Source: Alphaproteobacteria bacterium (GTDB lineage Bacteria > Pseudomonadota > Alphaproteobacteria > GCA-2731375). Taken from it: a stretch of 41,386 bases of DNA. Position 1 is the first letter of the stretch, and each line of letters starts with the position of its first letter. Both the position numbers and the translations under genes were made by a program. The stretch spans positions 1 to 41,386 of the forward strand of contig JASLMY010000013.1 in the NCBI GenBank assembly GCA_030746295.1, read 5' to 3'. The notes under the pieces were generated by a model that was not told the DNA's origin, ran no database searches, and saw nothing but the letters and a program-made list of their open reading frames with translations. This document shows, in pieces, positions 1-8,006 of the stretch.

Positions 1-681
1 TATACCGGCTATCTGGAGCGCTCGGTGCCGGCCGCGCCGATGACCCATCACCTGCCCGAGATCGCCGACCACCCCTACATCCTGGTGACCACGGGCGGCG
101 GCGGCGACGGCGAAGGCTTGATCGAATGGGTGCTCCGGGCCTACGAGAACGAGCCCCGCCAGCTCTATCCGGCACTGCTCGTGCTCGGCCCCTTCATGCA
201 GCCCGAGCGCCAGGCCGAATTCATGGAGCGCGCCGGCCGCCTCGACAACGTCGAGGCGATCACCTTCGATGCCCAGATGGAGGCGCTGGAGGCCAACGCC
301 GTCGGTGTCGTCGCGATGGGCGGCTACAACACCTTTTGCGAAATCCTGAGCCTGGACAAGCGAGCCATTATCGTGCCGCGCGTGGTGCCGCGGCTGGAGC
401 AGAAGATCCGGGCCGAGCGGGCTCAGGAACTGGGCCTCGTCCGAATGCTGGAGGACGACGGCCGATACGATCCCAAGGTGATGACCAAGGCGCTGATGGA
501 ACTGCCCTACCAGAACCGTCCCTCCGACGTCGTGGTGCCGGGGCTGTTGGAGGGCCTCGACAACGTCGCCCGGCTGGTCGCGCCCTGGCTTCCCGATTCG
601 ACGCCGGCAGAGACCACGGCCGAGCTCTTGCGCGCGCCGGAGGGGGCGCTGCCGAGGACGCCGCTGCCGAAGCTGGCGTGA
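1..681 (+). CDS. MurG-like glycosyltransferase, C-terminal part (5' end outside window)
   Basis: The reading frame is open from the first base and ends at TGA 679-681, so the N-terminal half lies upstream of the window. The visible 226 residues look like the donor-binding C-terminal domain of GT28/MurG-type glycosyltransferases. A strand and glycine-rich turn (VTTGGGGDGEG) is followed by the acceptor/donor loop GGYNTFCEIL and the hydrophobic IIVPRVV with a downstream QKIRAERAQELG. The segment opens with YTGYLERS, matching YTGYVVDES in the glycosyltransferase at 3696-4865, so the two are probably paralogues. It is the first visible gene of a coupled glycan cluster. Substrate is unknown. Confidence 0.8.
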   Translation, partial: YTGYLERSVPAAPMTHHLPEIADHPYILVTTGGGGDGEGLIEWVLRAYENEPRQLYPALLVLGPFMQPERQAEFMERAGRLDNVEAITFDAQMEALEANAVGVVAMGGYNTFCEILSLDKRAIIVPRVVPRLEQKIRAERAQELGLVRMLEDDGRYDPKVMTKALMELPYQNRPSDVVVPGLLEGLDNVARLVAPWLPDSTPAETTAELLRAPEGALPRTPLPKLA

Positions 682-687
682 GCCGCC

Positions 688-1968
688 TTGCCCGCAAGCA
701 CCAGCCCCGGTCCCGTCGTCTTCGTGCTCAAGGGCTATCCACGGCTCTCGGAAAGCTTCATCGCCCAGGAGATCGAAGCCTTGGAGCGGCGCGGCTTGGA
801 GATCCGCATCGTCTCGCTGCGCCATCCGACCGACACGCACCGACATCCGGTCCATGCCGAAATCCGGGCCCCGGTGACCTATTTGCCGGAATACCTCTAT
901 CAGGAGCCGCTCAGGGTCCTGGCGGCCTGGCGAGCGGTGCGGCGGCGGCCCTCGTACCGGCAGGCCTTGCGGCGCTGGCTCCGCGACCTCAGGCGCGATC
1001 CGAGCCCGAACCGGGTGCGGCGCTTCGGTCAGGCCCTGGTGCTGGCGCGGGAGCTCGACGCCGATGTTGAGCGCCTACACGCGCATTTCCTGCACACGCC
1101 GGCTTCCGTCACCCGCTATGCCGCCATCCTGACCGGTCTGCCGTGGTCGGTCTCGGCCCACGCCAAGGATATCTGGACCATTCCCGATTGGGAGATCGCG
1201 GAAAAGCTGACGGGGTGCGGCTGGCTCGCCTGCTGCAGCGCCGCCGCCTGCGAGCGCCTGATGCGATTGGCCCCGGACGCGCCGGCCCGGGAACGGATCA
1301 ATCTCTTCTACCACGGCCTCGATTTGAGCCGTTTTCCGCCCCGGCCGGCCACGCCTTCGGGCCGCGACGGCCTGGACCCGGCCGATCCGGTACGGCTTCT
1401 GTCGGTTGGCCGGGCGGTCGAGAAGAAGGGCTACGAGGACCTGCTGCAGGCCCTGGCGGCCTTGCCGAAGGGCGTCGCTTGGCGATTCGAGCATATCGGC
1501 GGCGGACCGTTGCTCGAGAAGCTCAAGGCCGAGGCCGGGCGGCTCGGCATCGCCGAGCGCCTGCTCTGGCGCGGCGCCCTGGCGCAAGAGGACGTGCTGG
1601 CGGCCTATCGAAAGGCCGACCTCTTCCTGCTGGCGAGCCGGGTCGGCGGCGACGGCGACCGCGACGGCCTGCCGAACGTGCTGATGGAGGCGCAGAGTCA
1701 AGGCCTGGCCTGCGTCGCGACACGGGTCTCGGGCATCCCTGAGCTCATCCTCGACGGCGAGAGCGGCATCCTGGTGCCGGAACGTTCACCGGAATCGCTA
1801 TCGGCGGCGATCGCCGCGCTCGTCGACGATCCGAGCCGCCGCCACACCCTGGGGCAGGCCGGACAGCGGCGCATCGTCGAGTCCTTCGCCCACGACCCCT
1901 GGATCGACCGCCTGGCGGAGAAGTTCGGCATCGCGGGCGGCCGCGACAACTTGGCCCGTCGCGCCTGA
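688..1968 (+). CDS. GT4-family glycosyltransferase
   Basis: This 426-residue protein has the two-domain layout of GT-B glycosyltransferases of family 4. The N-terminal part contains FVLKGYPRLSESFI, typical of colanic-acid/exopolysaccharide GT4 enzymes, and HAHFLHTPA. The C-terminal domain has LLSVGRAVEKKGYEDLL (roughly residues 235-251) and the donor-site region GDRDGLPNVLMEAQSQGLA with the conserved E of the EX7E motif, then ESGILVPE. The start is TTG at 688, seven bases after the previous stop; no ATG precedes the conserved N-terminus. It presumably adds a sugar to a lipid-linked or polysaccharide acceptor at the cytoplasmic face. Specificity cannot be read from sequence. Confidence 0.88.
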   Translation: MPASTSPGPVVFVLKGYPRLSESFIAQEIEALERRGLEIRIVSLRHPTDTHRHPVHAEIRAPVTYLPEYLYQEPLRVLAAWRAVRRRPSYRQALRRWLRDLRRDPSPNRVRRFGQALVLARELDADVERLHAHFLHTPASVTRYAAILTGLPWSVSAHAKDIWTIPDWEIAEKLTGCGWLACCSAAACERLMRLAPDAPARERINLFYHGLDLSRFPPRPATPSGRDGLDPADPVRLLSVGRAVEKKGYEDLLQALAALPKGVAWRFEHIGGGPLLEKLKAEAGRLGIAERLLWRGALAQEDVLAAYRKADLFLLASRVGGDGDRDGLPNVLMEAQSQGLACVATRVSGIPELILDGESGILVPERSPESLSAAIAALVDDPSRRHTLGQAGQRRIVESFAHDPWIDRLAEKFGIAGGRDNLARRA

Positions 1969-1978
1969 GTCGCCGGTC

Positions 1979-3112
1979 ATGCGGATCGCCTTCTACGCGC
2001 CAATGAAGCCACCGGACCACCCGACCCCGTCGGGCGACCGGCGCATGGCCCGTCTCTTGATGGCGGCGCTGGCCGAGGGCGGGCACGAGGTCTTTCTGGC
2101 CAGCGGTTTTCGGTCCTATGAAGGCGGCGGCGACGCCGAGCGCCAGCGGGCGCTGGCCGGCGAGGGCGCCGAGATCGCCGAATGGCTGGGCCGCGAGCTG
2201 GCGGCGGCCGAGGAGCAGCCCGATCTCTGGTTCACCTATCACCTCTACCACAAGGCGCCGGACTGGCTGGGACCCAAGATCGCGGCCGACCTCGAGATCC
2301 CATACGTCGTCGCCGAAGCGAGCTTCGCCCCGAAACAGGCCGGCGGGCCCTGGGACCTGGGCCACCGAGCCGCCGGCGGGGCGATCGCCGCCGCCGACGC
2401 CGTCTTCTGCCTGACCCAGCTCGACATGGCCTGCGTCGGCCCGCTGCTCCAGGGCCCCGACCGGCTGCACTACCTGCCACCCTTTATGGACGCCGCGCCC
2501 TTCGAAGCAGCGATAGGCGCCCGTGACGCGGTGAGAGGGCGGCTCGCGGCCGAGCTCGGCCTCGATCCCGCCCGACCCTGGCTCGTCACCGTCGCGATGA
2601 TGCGGCCCGGCGACAAGCTCGATTCCTACCGCCGGCTGGGCGCGGCACTCGACCGCCTCGCGGCCGAGGATTGGTCCCTCCTGGTGGTCGGCGGCGGCGA
2701 GGCCCGGGTAGAGGTGGAAGCCGCTCTGGCGCAGCTCGGGCATCGCGTCGCCTATGCCGGCGCGCTCGCACCCGAGCAAGTGCCCGAGACCCTGGCCGCC
2801 GCCGATCTCTATGTCTGGCCGGCGACGCGAGAGGCCTATGGCATGGCGCTCCTGGAAGCCCAGGCCGCCGGCTTGGCGGTCGTGGCCGGCGCCGAGCCCG
2901 GCGTCTTCGACGTGGTCGAGGACGGCAGGACCGGCCTCTTGACCGAGCCGGGCGACGTCACCGCCTTCGCCGAGGCGCTGCGCATGCTGTTGCGGGACCC
3001 GGCCCGCCGCCGCCGCTTGGGGAAGCAGGGCCGGGCCTTGGTCGGCGCCGAGCGCACGCTGGCGGCGACGGCGCGCCGTTTGGGCGCGGTGCTCGAAGGC
3101 CTCGTCGCATGA
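1979..3112 (+). CDS. GT4-family glycosyltransferase
   Basis: A 377-residue GT-B fold glycosyltransferase. The N-terminus MRIAFYAPMKPPDHPTPSGD is typical of GT4 enzymes, with a glycine/serine-rich substrate loop. Further on are LVTVAMMRPGDKLDSY, LLVVGGGEARVEVE and the donor-binding stretch YVWPATREAYGMALLEAQAA with the EX7E glutamates. The closing helix includes DPARRRRLGKQGR. The ATG at 1979 is ten bases after the previous stop. It belongs to the glycan operon; its stop overlaps the start of the phosphatase gene in an ATGA. It is not close enough to its GT4 neighbour to look like a recent duplicate. Confidence 0.88.
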   Translation: MRIAFYAPMKPPDHPTPSGDRRMARLLMAALAEGGHEVFLASGFRSYEGGGDAERQRALAGEGAEIAEWLGRELAAAEEQPDLWFTYHLYHKAPDWLGPKIAADLEIPYVVAEASFAPKQAGGPWDLGHRAAGGAIAAADAVFCLTQLDMACVGPLLQGPDRLHYLPPFMDAAPFEAAIGARDAVRGRLAAELGLDPARPWLVTVAMMRPGDKLDSYRRLGAALDRLAAEDWSLLVVGGGEARVEVEAALAQLGHRVAYAGALAPEQVPETLAAADLYVWPATREAYGMALLEAQAAGLAVVAGAEPGVFDVVEDGRTGLLTEPGDVTAFAEALRMLLRDPARRRRLGKQGRALVGAERTLAATARRLGAVLEGLVA

Positions 3113-3699
3113 CCCGCCTCGCGCTGTTGCGACACGCGCCGACGGACTGGAACGCCAAGGGCCTGCTGCAGGGCCGCACCGACGTCCCACTCAGCCTGTC
3201 GAGCCGGGAACGCCTGCCGGTTTGCCGCTTGCCGACTTGCCTCGATGCCGCGGTCTGGCACGCCAGCCCGCTGGTCCGGGCAGCCGAGACCGCGACCCTC
3301 TTGGGTGGCGTGGCGGTCCGTCTGCAGCCGCGCCTGACGGAGATGGACTTCGGCCGCTTCGAGGGCCGGCGGCTAGCCGATCTCAGGGCCGAGCTCGGCG
3401 ACGAGATGGCCCGGAACGAGGCCCGGGGCCTGGATTTCAAGCCGCCGGGCGGCGAGAGCCCGCGCGAGGTGCAGGCCCGGTTGCGGCCCTGGCTGGCGGA
3501 CTGCGCGGCGGCCGGTGGCGATCATGTCGCGGTTTGCCACAAGGCGGTGATCCGCGCCGTCCTGGCGCTGGCTTTCGACTGGGACATGACCGGCAAGCCG
3601 CCGGTGAAGCTCGACTGGACCTGCCTGCATATTTTCGAGCTCGGCGCCGACGGCGGGCCCCGGGTGCTGCAATTGAACCTCGCCCTGGAGCAGCGATGA
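3109..3699 (+). CDS. histidine phosphatase (phosphoglycerate mutase-like) family protein
   Basis: The 196-residue product begins MTRLALLRHAPTDWN. LLRHAPT is the catalytic RHG-type motif of the histidine phosphatase superfamily, with Ala in place of the usual Gly, as in CobC-type members. QGRTDVPLS follows. A central EMDFGRFEG and the C-terminal HVAVCHKAVIRAVLAL, which carries the second catalytic histidine, complete the fold. The frame is open upstream, but the ATG at 3109 forms a 4-base ATGA overlap with the preceding glycosyltransferase and fits the domain start. Embedded in a glycan cluster, it may dephosphorylate a sugar phosphate or lipid-linked intermediate; that role is inference. Confidence 0.85.
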   Translation: MTRLALLRHAPTDWNAKGLLQGRTDVPLSLSSRERLPVCRLPTCLDAAVWHASPLVRAAETATLLGGVAVRLQPRLTEMDFGRFEGRRLADLRAELGDEMARNEARGLDFKPPGGESPREVQARLRPWLADCAAAGGDHVAVCHKAVIRAVLALAFDWDMTGKPPVKLDWTCLHIFELGADGGPRVLQLNLALEQR

Positions 3700-4865
3700 G
3701 CGGCGCGAGCGTCTTCTTCTACGTCCAGCACCTCTTGGGCATCGGCCATCTGCGTCGCGCCGCGACCCTGGCCCGGGCCTTGAGCCATGGCGGCCTCGAC
3801 GTCACCCTGGCGAGCGGCGGCATGGCGATCCCGGTCGAGGAATTGGGCGGCGCGCAGCTGGTGCAGCTGCCGGCGGTCAGGGCCACCGACATGAGCTTCA
3901 AGCAGCTCGTCGACGCCGACGGCCGGCCGGTCGACGAGGCCTGGCGAGACCGGCGGCGGGACGCCCTGCTGGCCGCCTGGCGCCAGGCGGCGCCGGCGAT
4001 GTTGCTCTTCGAGCTCTTCCCCTTCGGCCGCTGGGGCATGCGCTTCGAGCTGCTGCCGCTCCTGGAGGCGGCGCGCCAGGCCCAGCCGAGGCCGCTCGTC
4101 GTCGCCTCGGTTCGCGACATCCTGGTCGCCAAGACCAAGCCCGAGCGCTACGACCAGATGGTCGACCTCGCCGCCGAGCACTTCGACCAGGTCCTGGTGC
4201 ACGGCGACCCGGCGCTGATCTCCTTCTACGACACCCTGCCGCAAGCGCGGCGCATCGAAGAACGGATCCACTACACCGGCTACGTCGTCGACGAAAGTGG
4301 ACGGCGCGGCGGGCCCGGCCAAGACGGCTTCGACGAGATCCTGGTCTCGGCCGGCGGCGGCCGCGTCGGCCAGCACTTGCTGGAATGCGCCATCCGAGCT
4401 CGGGCGCTGTCGTGCCTGAAGGACCGCACCTGGCGGGTCCTGGCCGGCTATCACCTCGATGAGGCCGGCCTGACAGCACTACGGAACCTGGCGCCTGTCG
4501 GTGTCGTCGTCGAGCGCGCCCGTGCCGATTTCCCGAGCCTGCTGATGAACTGCACGCTTTCCATCAGCCAGGCCGGCTACAACACCATCATGGAGGCGCT
4601 CAGGGCCGGCTGTCGGATCGTCGCCTCGCCCTATGCCGGTCAGGAGGAGACCGAGCAGACGCGGCGCGCCGAGCTGCTGGCGGCCAAGGGGGCGCTGGAG
4701 ATCGTGCCCGAGGAGAGCTTGACGCCGGAGAGCCTGGCGGCGGCGGTCGACCGGGCCATGGCCGGCCCAGCGCCGGCAGCGGCCGGGATCCGCACCGATG
4801 GCGCCGCGACCTCGCTGAGCTTGATCTCGGACTGGTTGACGGCGTCCCGAGCGCGGCCCGCATGA
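3696..4865 (+). CDS. MurG/SpsG-like glycosyltransferase
   Basis: This 389-residue protein starts at an ATGA overlap with the phosphatase gene. The N-terminus YVQHLLGIGHLRRAATLARAL is the glycine/histidine loop of GT28-like and SpsG-like enzymes that act on lipid or nucleotide-sugar substrates. The C-terminal half has ILVSAGGGRVGQHLL, ISQAGYNTIMEALRAG and SPYAGQEETEQTRRAELLA, which together form the nucleotide-sugar donor pocket. Full length is normal for the family. It resembles the truncated gene at 1-681 in YTGY, in the SAGGG/TTGGG turn and in the GYNT loop, suggesting an old duplication inside the operon. Confidence 0.85.
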   Translation: MSGASVFFYVQHLLGIGHLRRAATLARALSHGGLDVTLASGGMAIPVEELGGAQLVQLPAVRATDMSFKQLVDADGRPVDEAWRDRRRDALLAAWRQAAPAMLLFELFPFGRWGMRFELLPLLEAARQAQPRPLVVASVRDILVAKTKPERYDQMVDLAAEHFDQVLVHGDPALISFYDTLPQARRIEERIHYTGYVVDESGRRGGPGQDGFDEILVSAGGGRVGQHLLECAIRARALSCLKDRTWRVLAGYHLDEAGLTALRNLAPVGVVVERARADFPSLLMNCTLSISQAGYNTIMEALRAGCRIVASPYAGQEETEQTRRAELLAAKGALEIVPEESLTPESLAAAVDRAMAGPAPAAAGIRTDGAATSLSLISDWLTASRARPA

Positions 4866-5629
4866 GCACCTGGCAAGCGCTTGGCCAAGAGCTCCAGGCC
4901 TGGTCGGACGCGGGCCGCCGGGCGACCTTCTGGTGGCGCGATGACGACGCCGAGCGGCCGACGCCGGCGCTCGACCGGCTGCTGGCATTGGCCCGCAGCG
5001 CCCGGGTGGCGCCGGCCTTGGCCGTGGTCCCGGCCGGGGCCGGGCGCGAGCTGGCGGACGCCCTGGCCGAGGGCGAAGACGTCGCCGTGCTCTGCCATGG
5101 TCTCGGCCACCGAAACCACGCCCCAACGGATGCCAAGAAAGCGGAGTTCGGTCCCCACCGCCCGGTCTTCGAGATGCTGGGCGAGGTCGCCGCCGGCCAC
5201 GAGCGCCTGAAGCTGCTCTTTACCGGGCGGGCCTTGCCGGTCTTCGTGCCGCCCTGGAACCGGATCGACCCCGAGCTGTCGCGTCGCTTGCCGCTGGCCG
5301 GCTTCGCGGGGGTTTCGGCCTTCGGACCGCGGGCCGCCGAGCACCCGGTCCCGGGCTTGGTGCAGGTGAATTGCCATTTCGACCTGACGGACTGGCGTGG
5401 CGACCGTGGTTTCGTCGGCGAGTCCCGGGCCCTGGCGGCGCTCGTCGAGCATCTGCGGGCGCGCCGCGGTGGCGCCGCCGACGGCGACGAGCCGACCGGG
5501 GTGATGAGTCACCACCTGGTGCTGGACGAGGCCGGCTGGAATTTTCTCGGGCGGCTCTTCGAGGCGCTCGAAAAGTGTGATGGCGCGCACTGGTTATCGC
5601 CACGGGAAGCCTTTAACTTGGCGCCATGA
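4862..5629 (+). CDS. polysaccharide deacetylase-like protein
   Basis: A 255-residue protein whose early FWWRDDDAERPTPALDRLL matches the metal-binding aspartates of NodB/CE4-like polysaccharide deacetylases. CHGLGHRNHAP carries the histidines that would complete the metal site, and VFVPPWNRIDPELSRRLPLA matches the PPWN active-site loop of this group. VMSHHLVLDE near the C-terminus may supply the late conserved histidine. It lacks a signal peptide, so it would act in the cytoplasm unless carried. It overlaps both neighbours by ATGA. A role in removing N-acetyl groups from the glycan made by this operon is likely but not proven. Confidence 0.75.
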   Translation: MSTWQALGQELQAWSDAGRRATFWWRDDDAERPTPALDRLLALARSARVAPALAVVPAGAGRELADALAEGEDVAVLCHGLGHRNHAPTDAKKAEFGPHRPVFEMLGEVAAGHERLKLLFTGRALPVFVPPWNRIDPELSRRLPLAGFAGVSAFGPRAAEHPVPGLVQVNCHFDLTDWRGDRGFVGESRALAALVEHLRARRGGAADGDEPTGVMSHHLVLDEAGWNFLGRLFEALEKCDGAHWLSPREAFNLAP

Positions 5630-6114
5630 GCCATCACCGCTACCCGAGGTCGTCGCTGCTGGCCGACTACGCCCGAGCCGCCATCGGCATCGTCGTGGTC
5701 GGCATTCCCTTGGTATTGGCCGGCCTCTCGGGCATCGCCGCCCTCTTGGTGATTGCGCTCTGGGGACTTTTCGTCGCCTACGGTATCCGCACCGTGGTCC
5801 GCCACCTGACCACGGTCGACGTCTCCGAGATCGGCATCCGCACACTCGGGCCGCTGCCCCGCGCGATCGCTTGGCAGGACCTCCGCGACGTGCAATTGCG
5901 CTACTATTCGACCCGGCGCGACCGCCGCGACGGCTGGATGCAGTTGAAGGTCTCCGGCGACGGCCGCAGCATCGGCATCGATTCCTCACTCGAAGGCTTC
6001 GACGGCGTCCTCGAGCAGGTCGCGGCAGAGGCCCGCCAGCGGCACCTCGAGCTCAACGAGGCGACGGCCGAGAACCTGCAGCAGCGCGGCATCGGCGCCC
6101 AGGTCAAGACATGA
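5626..6114 (+). CDS. small membrane protein with PH-like domain, unknown function
   Basis: A 162-residue protein with two closely spaced hydrophobic segments at about residues 16-52 (AIGIVVVGIPLVLAGL and LLVIALWGLFVAYGI). A cytosolic beta-rich part follows with IGIRTLGPLPRAIAWQDLRD and a run ending VSGDGRSIGIDSSLEGF, as in bacterial PH/YdbT-like domains. The C-terminal tail is helical. No catalytic motif is seen. Its start overlaps the deacetylase stop and its stop overlaps the ABC ATPase start, both as ATGA, so it is translationally coupled on both sides. Whether it serves the glycan genes or the transporter is unclear. Confidence 0.7.
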   Translation: MSHHRYPRSSLLADYARAAIGIVVVGIPLVLAGLSGIAALLVIALWGLFVAYGIRTVVRHLTTVDVSEIGIRTLGPLPRAIAWQDLRDVQLRYYSTRRDRRDGWMQLKVSGDGRSIGIDSSLEGFDGVLEQVAAEARQRHLELNEATAENLQQRGIGAQVKT

Positions 6115-7994
6115 CTGACGTCCTGACGATCGAGGATCTCGCGGTCGAGTTCCGTTTGGCGGAAGGCGTGATCCGGGCCGTCGACGGTATTTCGTTCTCG
6201 ATCCCGCAGGGCAAGACGGTGGCGCTGGTCGGTGAGAGCGGCTCCGGCAAGACGGTGGTCAGTCAGACGATCATGCGCATCTTGCCCAAGGTGGCGCGCA
6301 TCGCCCAGGGCGGCATTCGCTTCACCGACCCCGACAGCGCCGACGGCACCGTCGAGCTGACGGCACTTCCCGCCGACGGCGAGGCCATGCGGATGATCCG
6401 CGGCGGCCGTATCTCGATCATCTTCCAGGAGCCGATGACCTCGCTCTCGCCCCTGCACACGGTCGGCAATCAGATCGCCGAGGCCCTGTACCTGCATCGC
6501 GACGTCGACGCGGCGACAGCGCGCGAGCGGACGGTCGAGATGCTGCGCAAGGTGCGCTTCCCCGAGCCCGAATCCGCCATCCACAAGTATCCCTTCGAGC
6601 TGTCGGGCGGCCTGCGCCAGCGGGCGATGATCGCGATGGCGCTGATCTGCCGGCCGGCGCTGTTGATCGCCGACGAGCCGACGACCGCCCTCGACGTCAC
6701 CATTCAGGCCCAGATCCTGAAGCTGATCGACGATTTGCAGACCGAGCTCAACATGGCGGTGCTGATGATCACGCACGACCTCGGCGTCGTCGCCAACGTC
6801 GCCGACGAGGTCGTGGTGATGTACCACGGCCAGGTGGTGGAGAAGGGACCCGTCGAGGAGATCTTCCGGGCGCCGGGGCACCCCTACCTGAAAGCGCTGT
6901 TGAACGCGATCCCGCGCTTCGACATGAAGCCCGGCGAGCGCTTGACGCCGATCCGCGAGATCAAGGCCGAGGTCGGCGCGCTTTTGAAGCGGCCCAAGGC
7001 GGGCGGCAACAACACGAGCAAAGGCGCGCCGATCCTGAAGGTCAGCCATCTCTCCAAGACCTTTCAGACCCGTCGCCGCAGCCTCTTCGGCAGACGCCTG
7101 GCCGGCGAGCATCTGGCGGTCGACGACGTCAGCTTCGAAATCAACCGCGGCGAATGCATGGGCCTCGTGGGCGAGAGCGGCTGCGGCAAGACCACGACCT
7201 CGAAGCTGATCATGCGGTCGATGCGGCCCGATCGCGGCGAGCTGATCTTTCACGACGGCGGCGACGCGATCGATGTCCTGGGCCTCGCCAACAACGATCT
7301 CTTCCGATTTCGCCGCAAGGTCCAGTTCATCTTCCAGGACCCGTTCTCCTCGCTCAATCCGAGGATGAGCGTCTACGACGTCATCGCCGAGCCGCTGGTC
7401 ATTCACGGCGTCGGCGACAAGGAGGAGCGGGACGAGCGGATCAAGGAGCTGATGACGCTGGTCGGCCTCGATGTCCGCTTCCTGCGCCGCTATCCGCATT
7501 CCTTCTCGGGCGGGCAGCGCCAGCGGATCGGCATTGCCCGGGCGCTGGCCCTGCAGCCGGAGCTGTTGATCTGCGACGAGCCGGTCTCGGCCCTCGACGT
7601 CAGCGTTCAGGCCCAGGTTCTGAACCTGTTGAAGGACCTGCAGGCCGAGCTGGGCCTGACCTATCTCTTCATCTCCCACAACCTGGCGGTGGTGGACTAC
7701 ATCTCCGACAAGATCGCGGTCATGTGCGCCGGCCGGGTGGTCGAGCTGGCGCCAAGAGAGATCTTGTTCCGTGAGCCCGTGCACCCCTATACGAAGGCGC
7801 TTCTGGCGGCAGTGCCCAAGGCCGATCCCGTCGCCAAGCTCGATCTCGGCGCCTTGATGCAGGGCATGGCCTCGGACCCCACGGTCTGGCCCGAGCCCTT
7901 CAGACTGGACGGAATTAACCGGGTGGATATGATCCACCTTGGCGACGGTCACTATGTCCGCGCCCAAGAAGAAGCTGGAGGCCAATTAGTCTAG
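6111..7994 (+). CDS. oligopeptide-type ABC transporter, fused double ATPase (YejF-like)
   Basis: A 627-residue protein with two complete ABC ATPase domains. Domain 1 has Walker A GESGSGKT (41-48), signature LSGGLRQ (164-170) and Walker B LLIADEP (184-190). Domain 2 has Walker A GESGCGKT (about 354), signature FSGGQRQR (about 465) and Walker B LLICDEP (about 485). Each is followed by the HPYLKALL/HPYTKALL sequence typical of the oligopeptide/nickel group. Fusion of both ATPases in one chain is as in YejF. The frame is open further upstream, but ATG 6111 overlaps the previous stop and begins the domain. It powers import with the binding protein and permeases that follow. Confidence 0.93.
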   Translation: MTDVLTIEDLAVEFRLAEGVIRAVDGISFSIPQGKTVALVGESGSGKTVVSQTIMRILPKVARIAQGGIRFTDPDSADGTVELTALPADGEAMRMIRGGRISIIFQEPMTSLSPLHTVGNQIAEALYLHRDVDAATARERTVEMLRKVRFPEPESAIHKYPFELSGGLRQRAMIAMALICRPALLIADEPTTALDVTIQAQILKLIDDLQTELNMAVLMITHDLGVVANVADEVVVMYHGQVVEKGPVEEIFRAPGHPYLKALLNAIPRFDMKPGERLTPIREIKAEVGALLKRPKAGGNNTSKGAPILKVSHLSKTFQTRRRSLFGRRLAGEHLAVDDVSFEINRGECMGLVGESGCGKTTTSKLIMRSMRPDRGELIFHDGGDAIDVLGLANNDLFRFRRKVQFIFQDPFSSLNPRMSVYDVIAEPLVIHGVGDKEERDERIKELMTLVGLDVRFLRRYPHSFSGGQRQRIGIARALALQPELLICDEPVSALDVSVQAQVLNLLKDLQAELGLTYLFISHNLAVVDYISDKIAVMCAGRVVELAPREILFREPVHPYTKALLAAVPKADPVAKLDLGALMQGMASDPTVWPEPFRLDGINRVDMIHLGDGHYVRAQEEAGGQLV

Positions 7995-8006
7995 GGGTAC
8001 GATACC

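Noticed and set aside
126..1070. Long open frame overlapping the first two glycosyltransferase genes
   Set aside because: The translation is Arg/Ala/Gly/Pro-rich with no motif, a typical shadow frame in GC-rich coding DNA; the two glycosyltransferase frames carry clear motifs.
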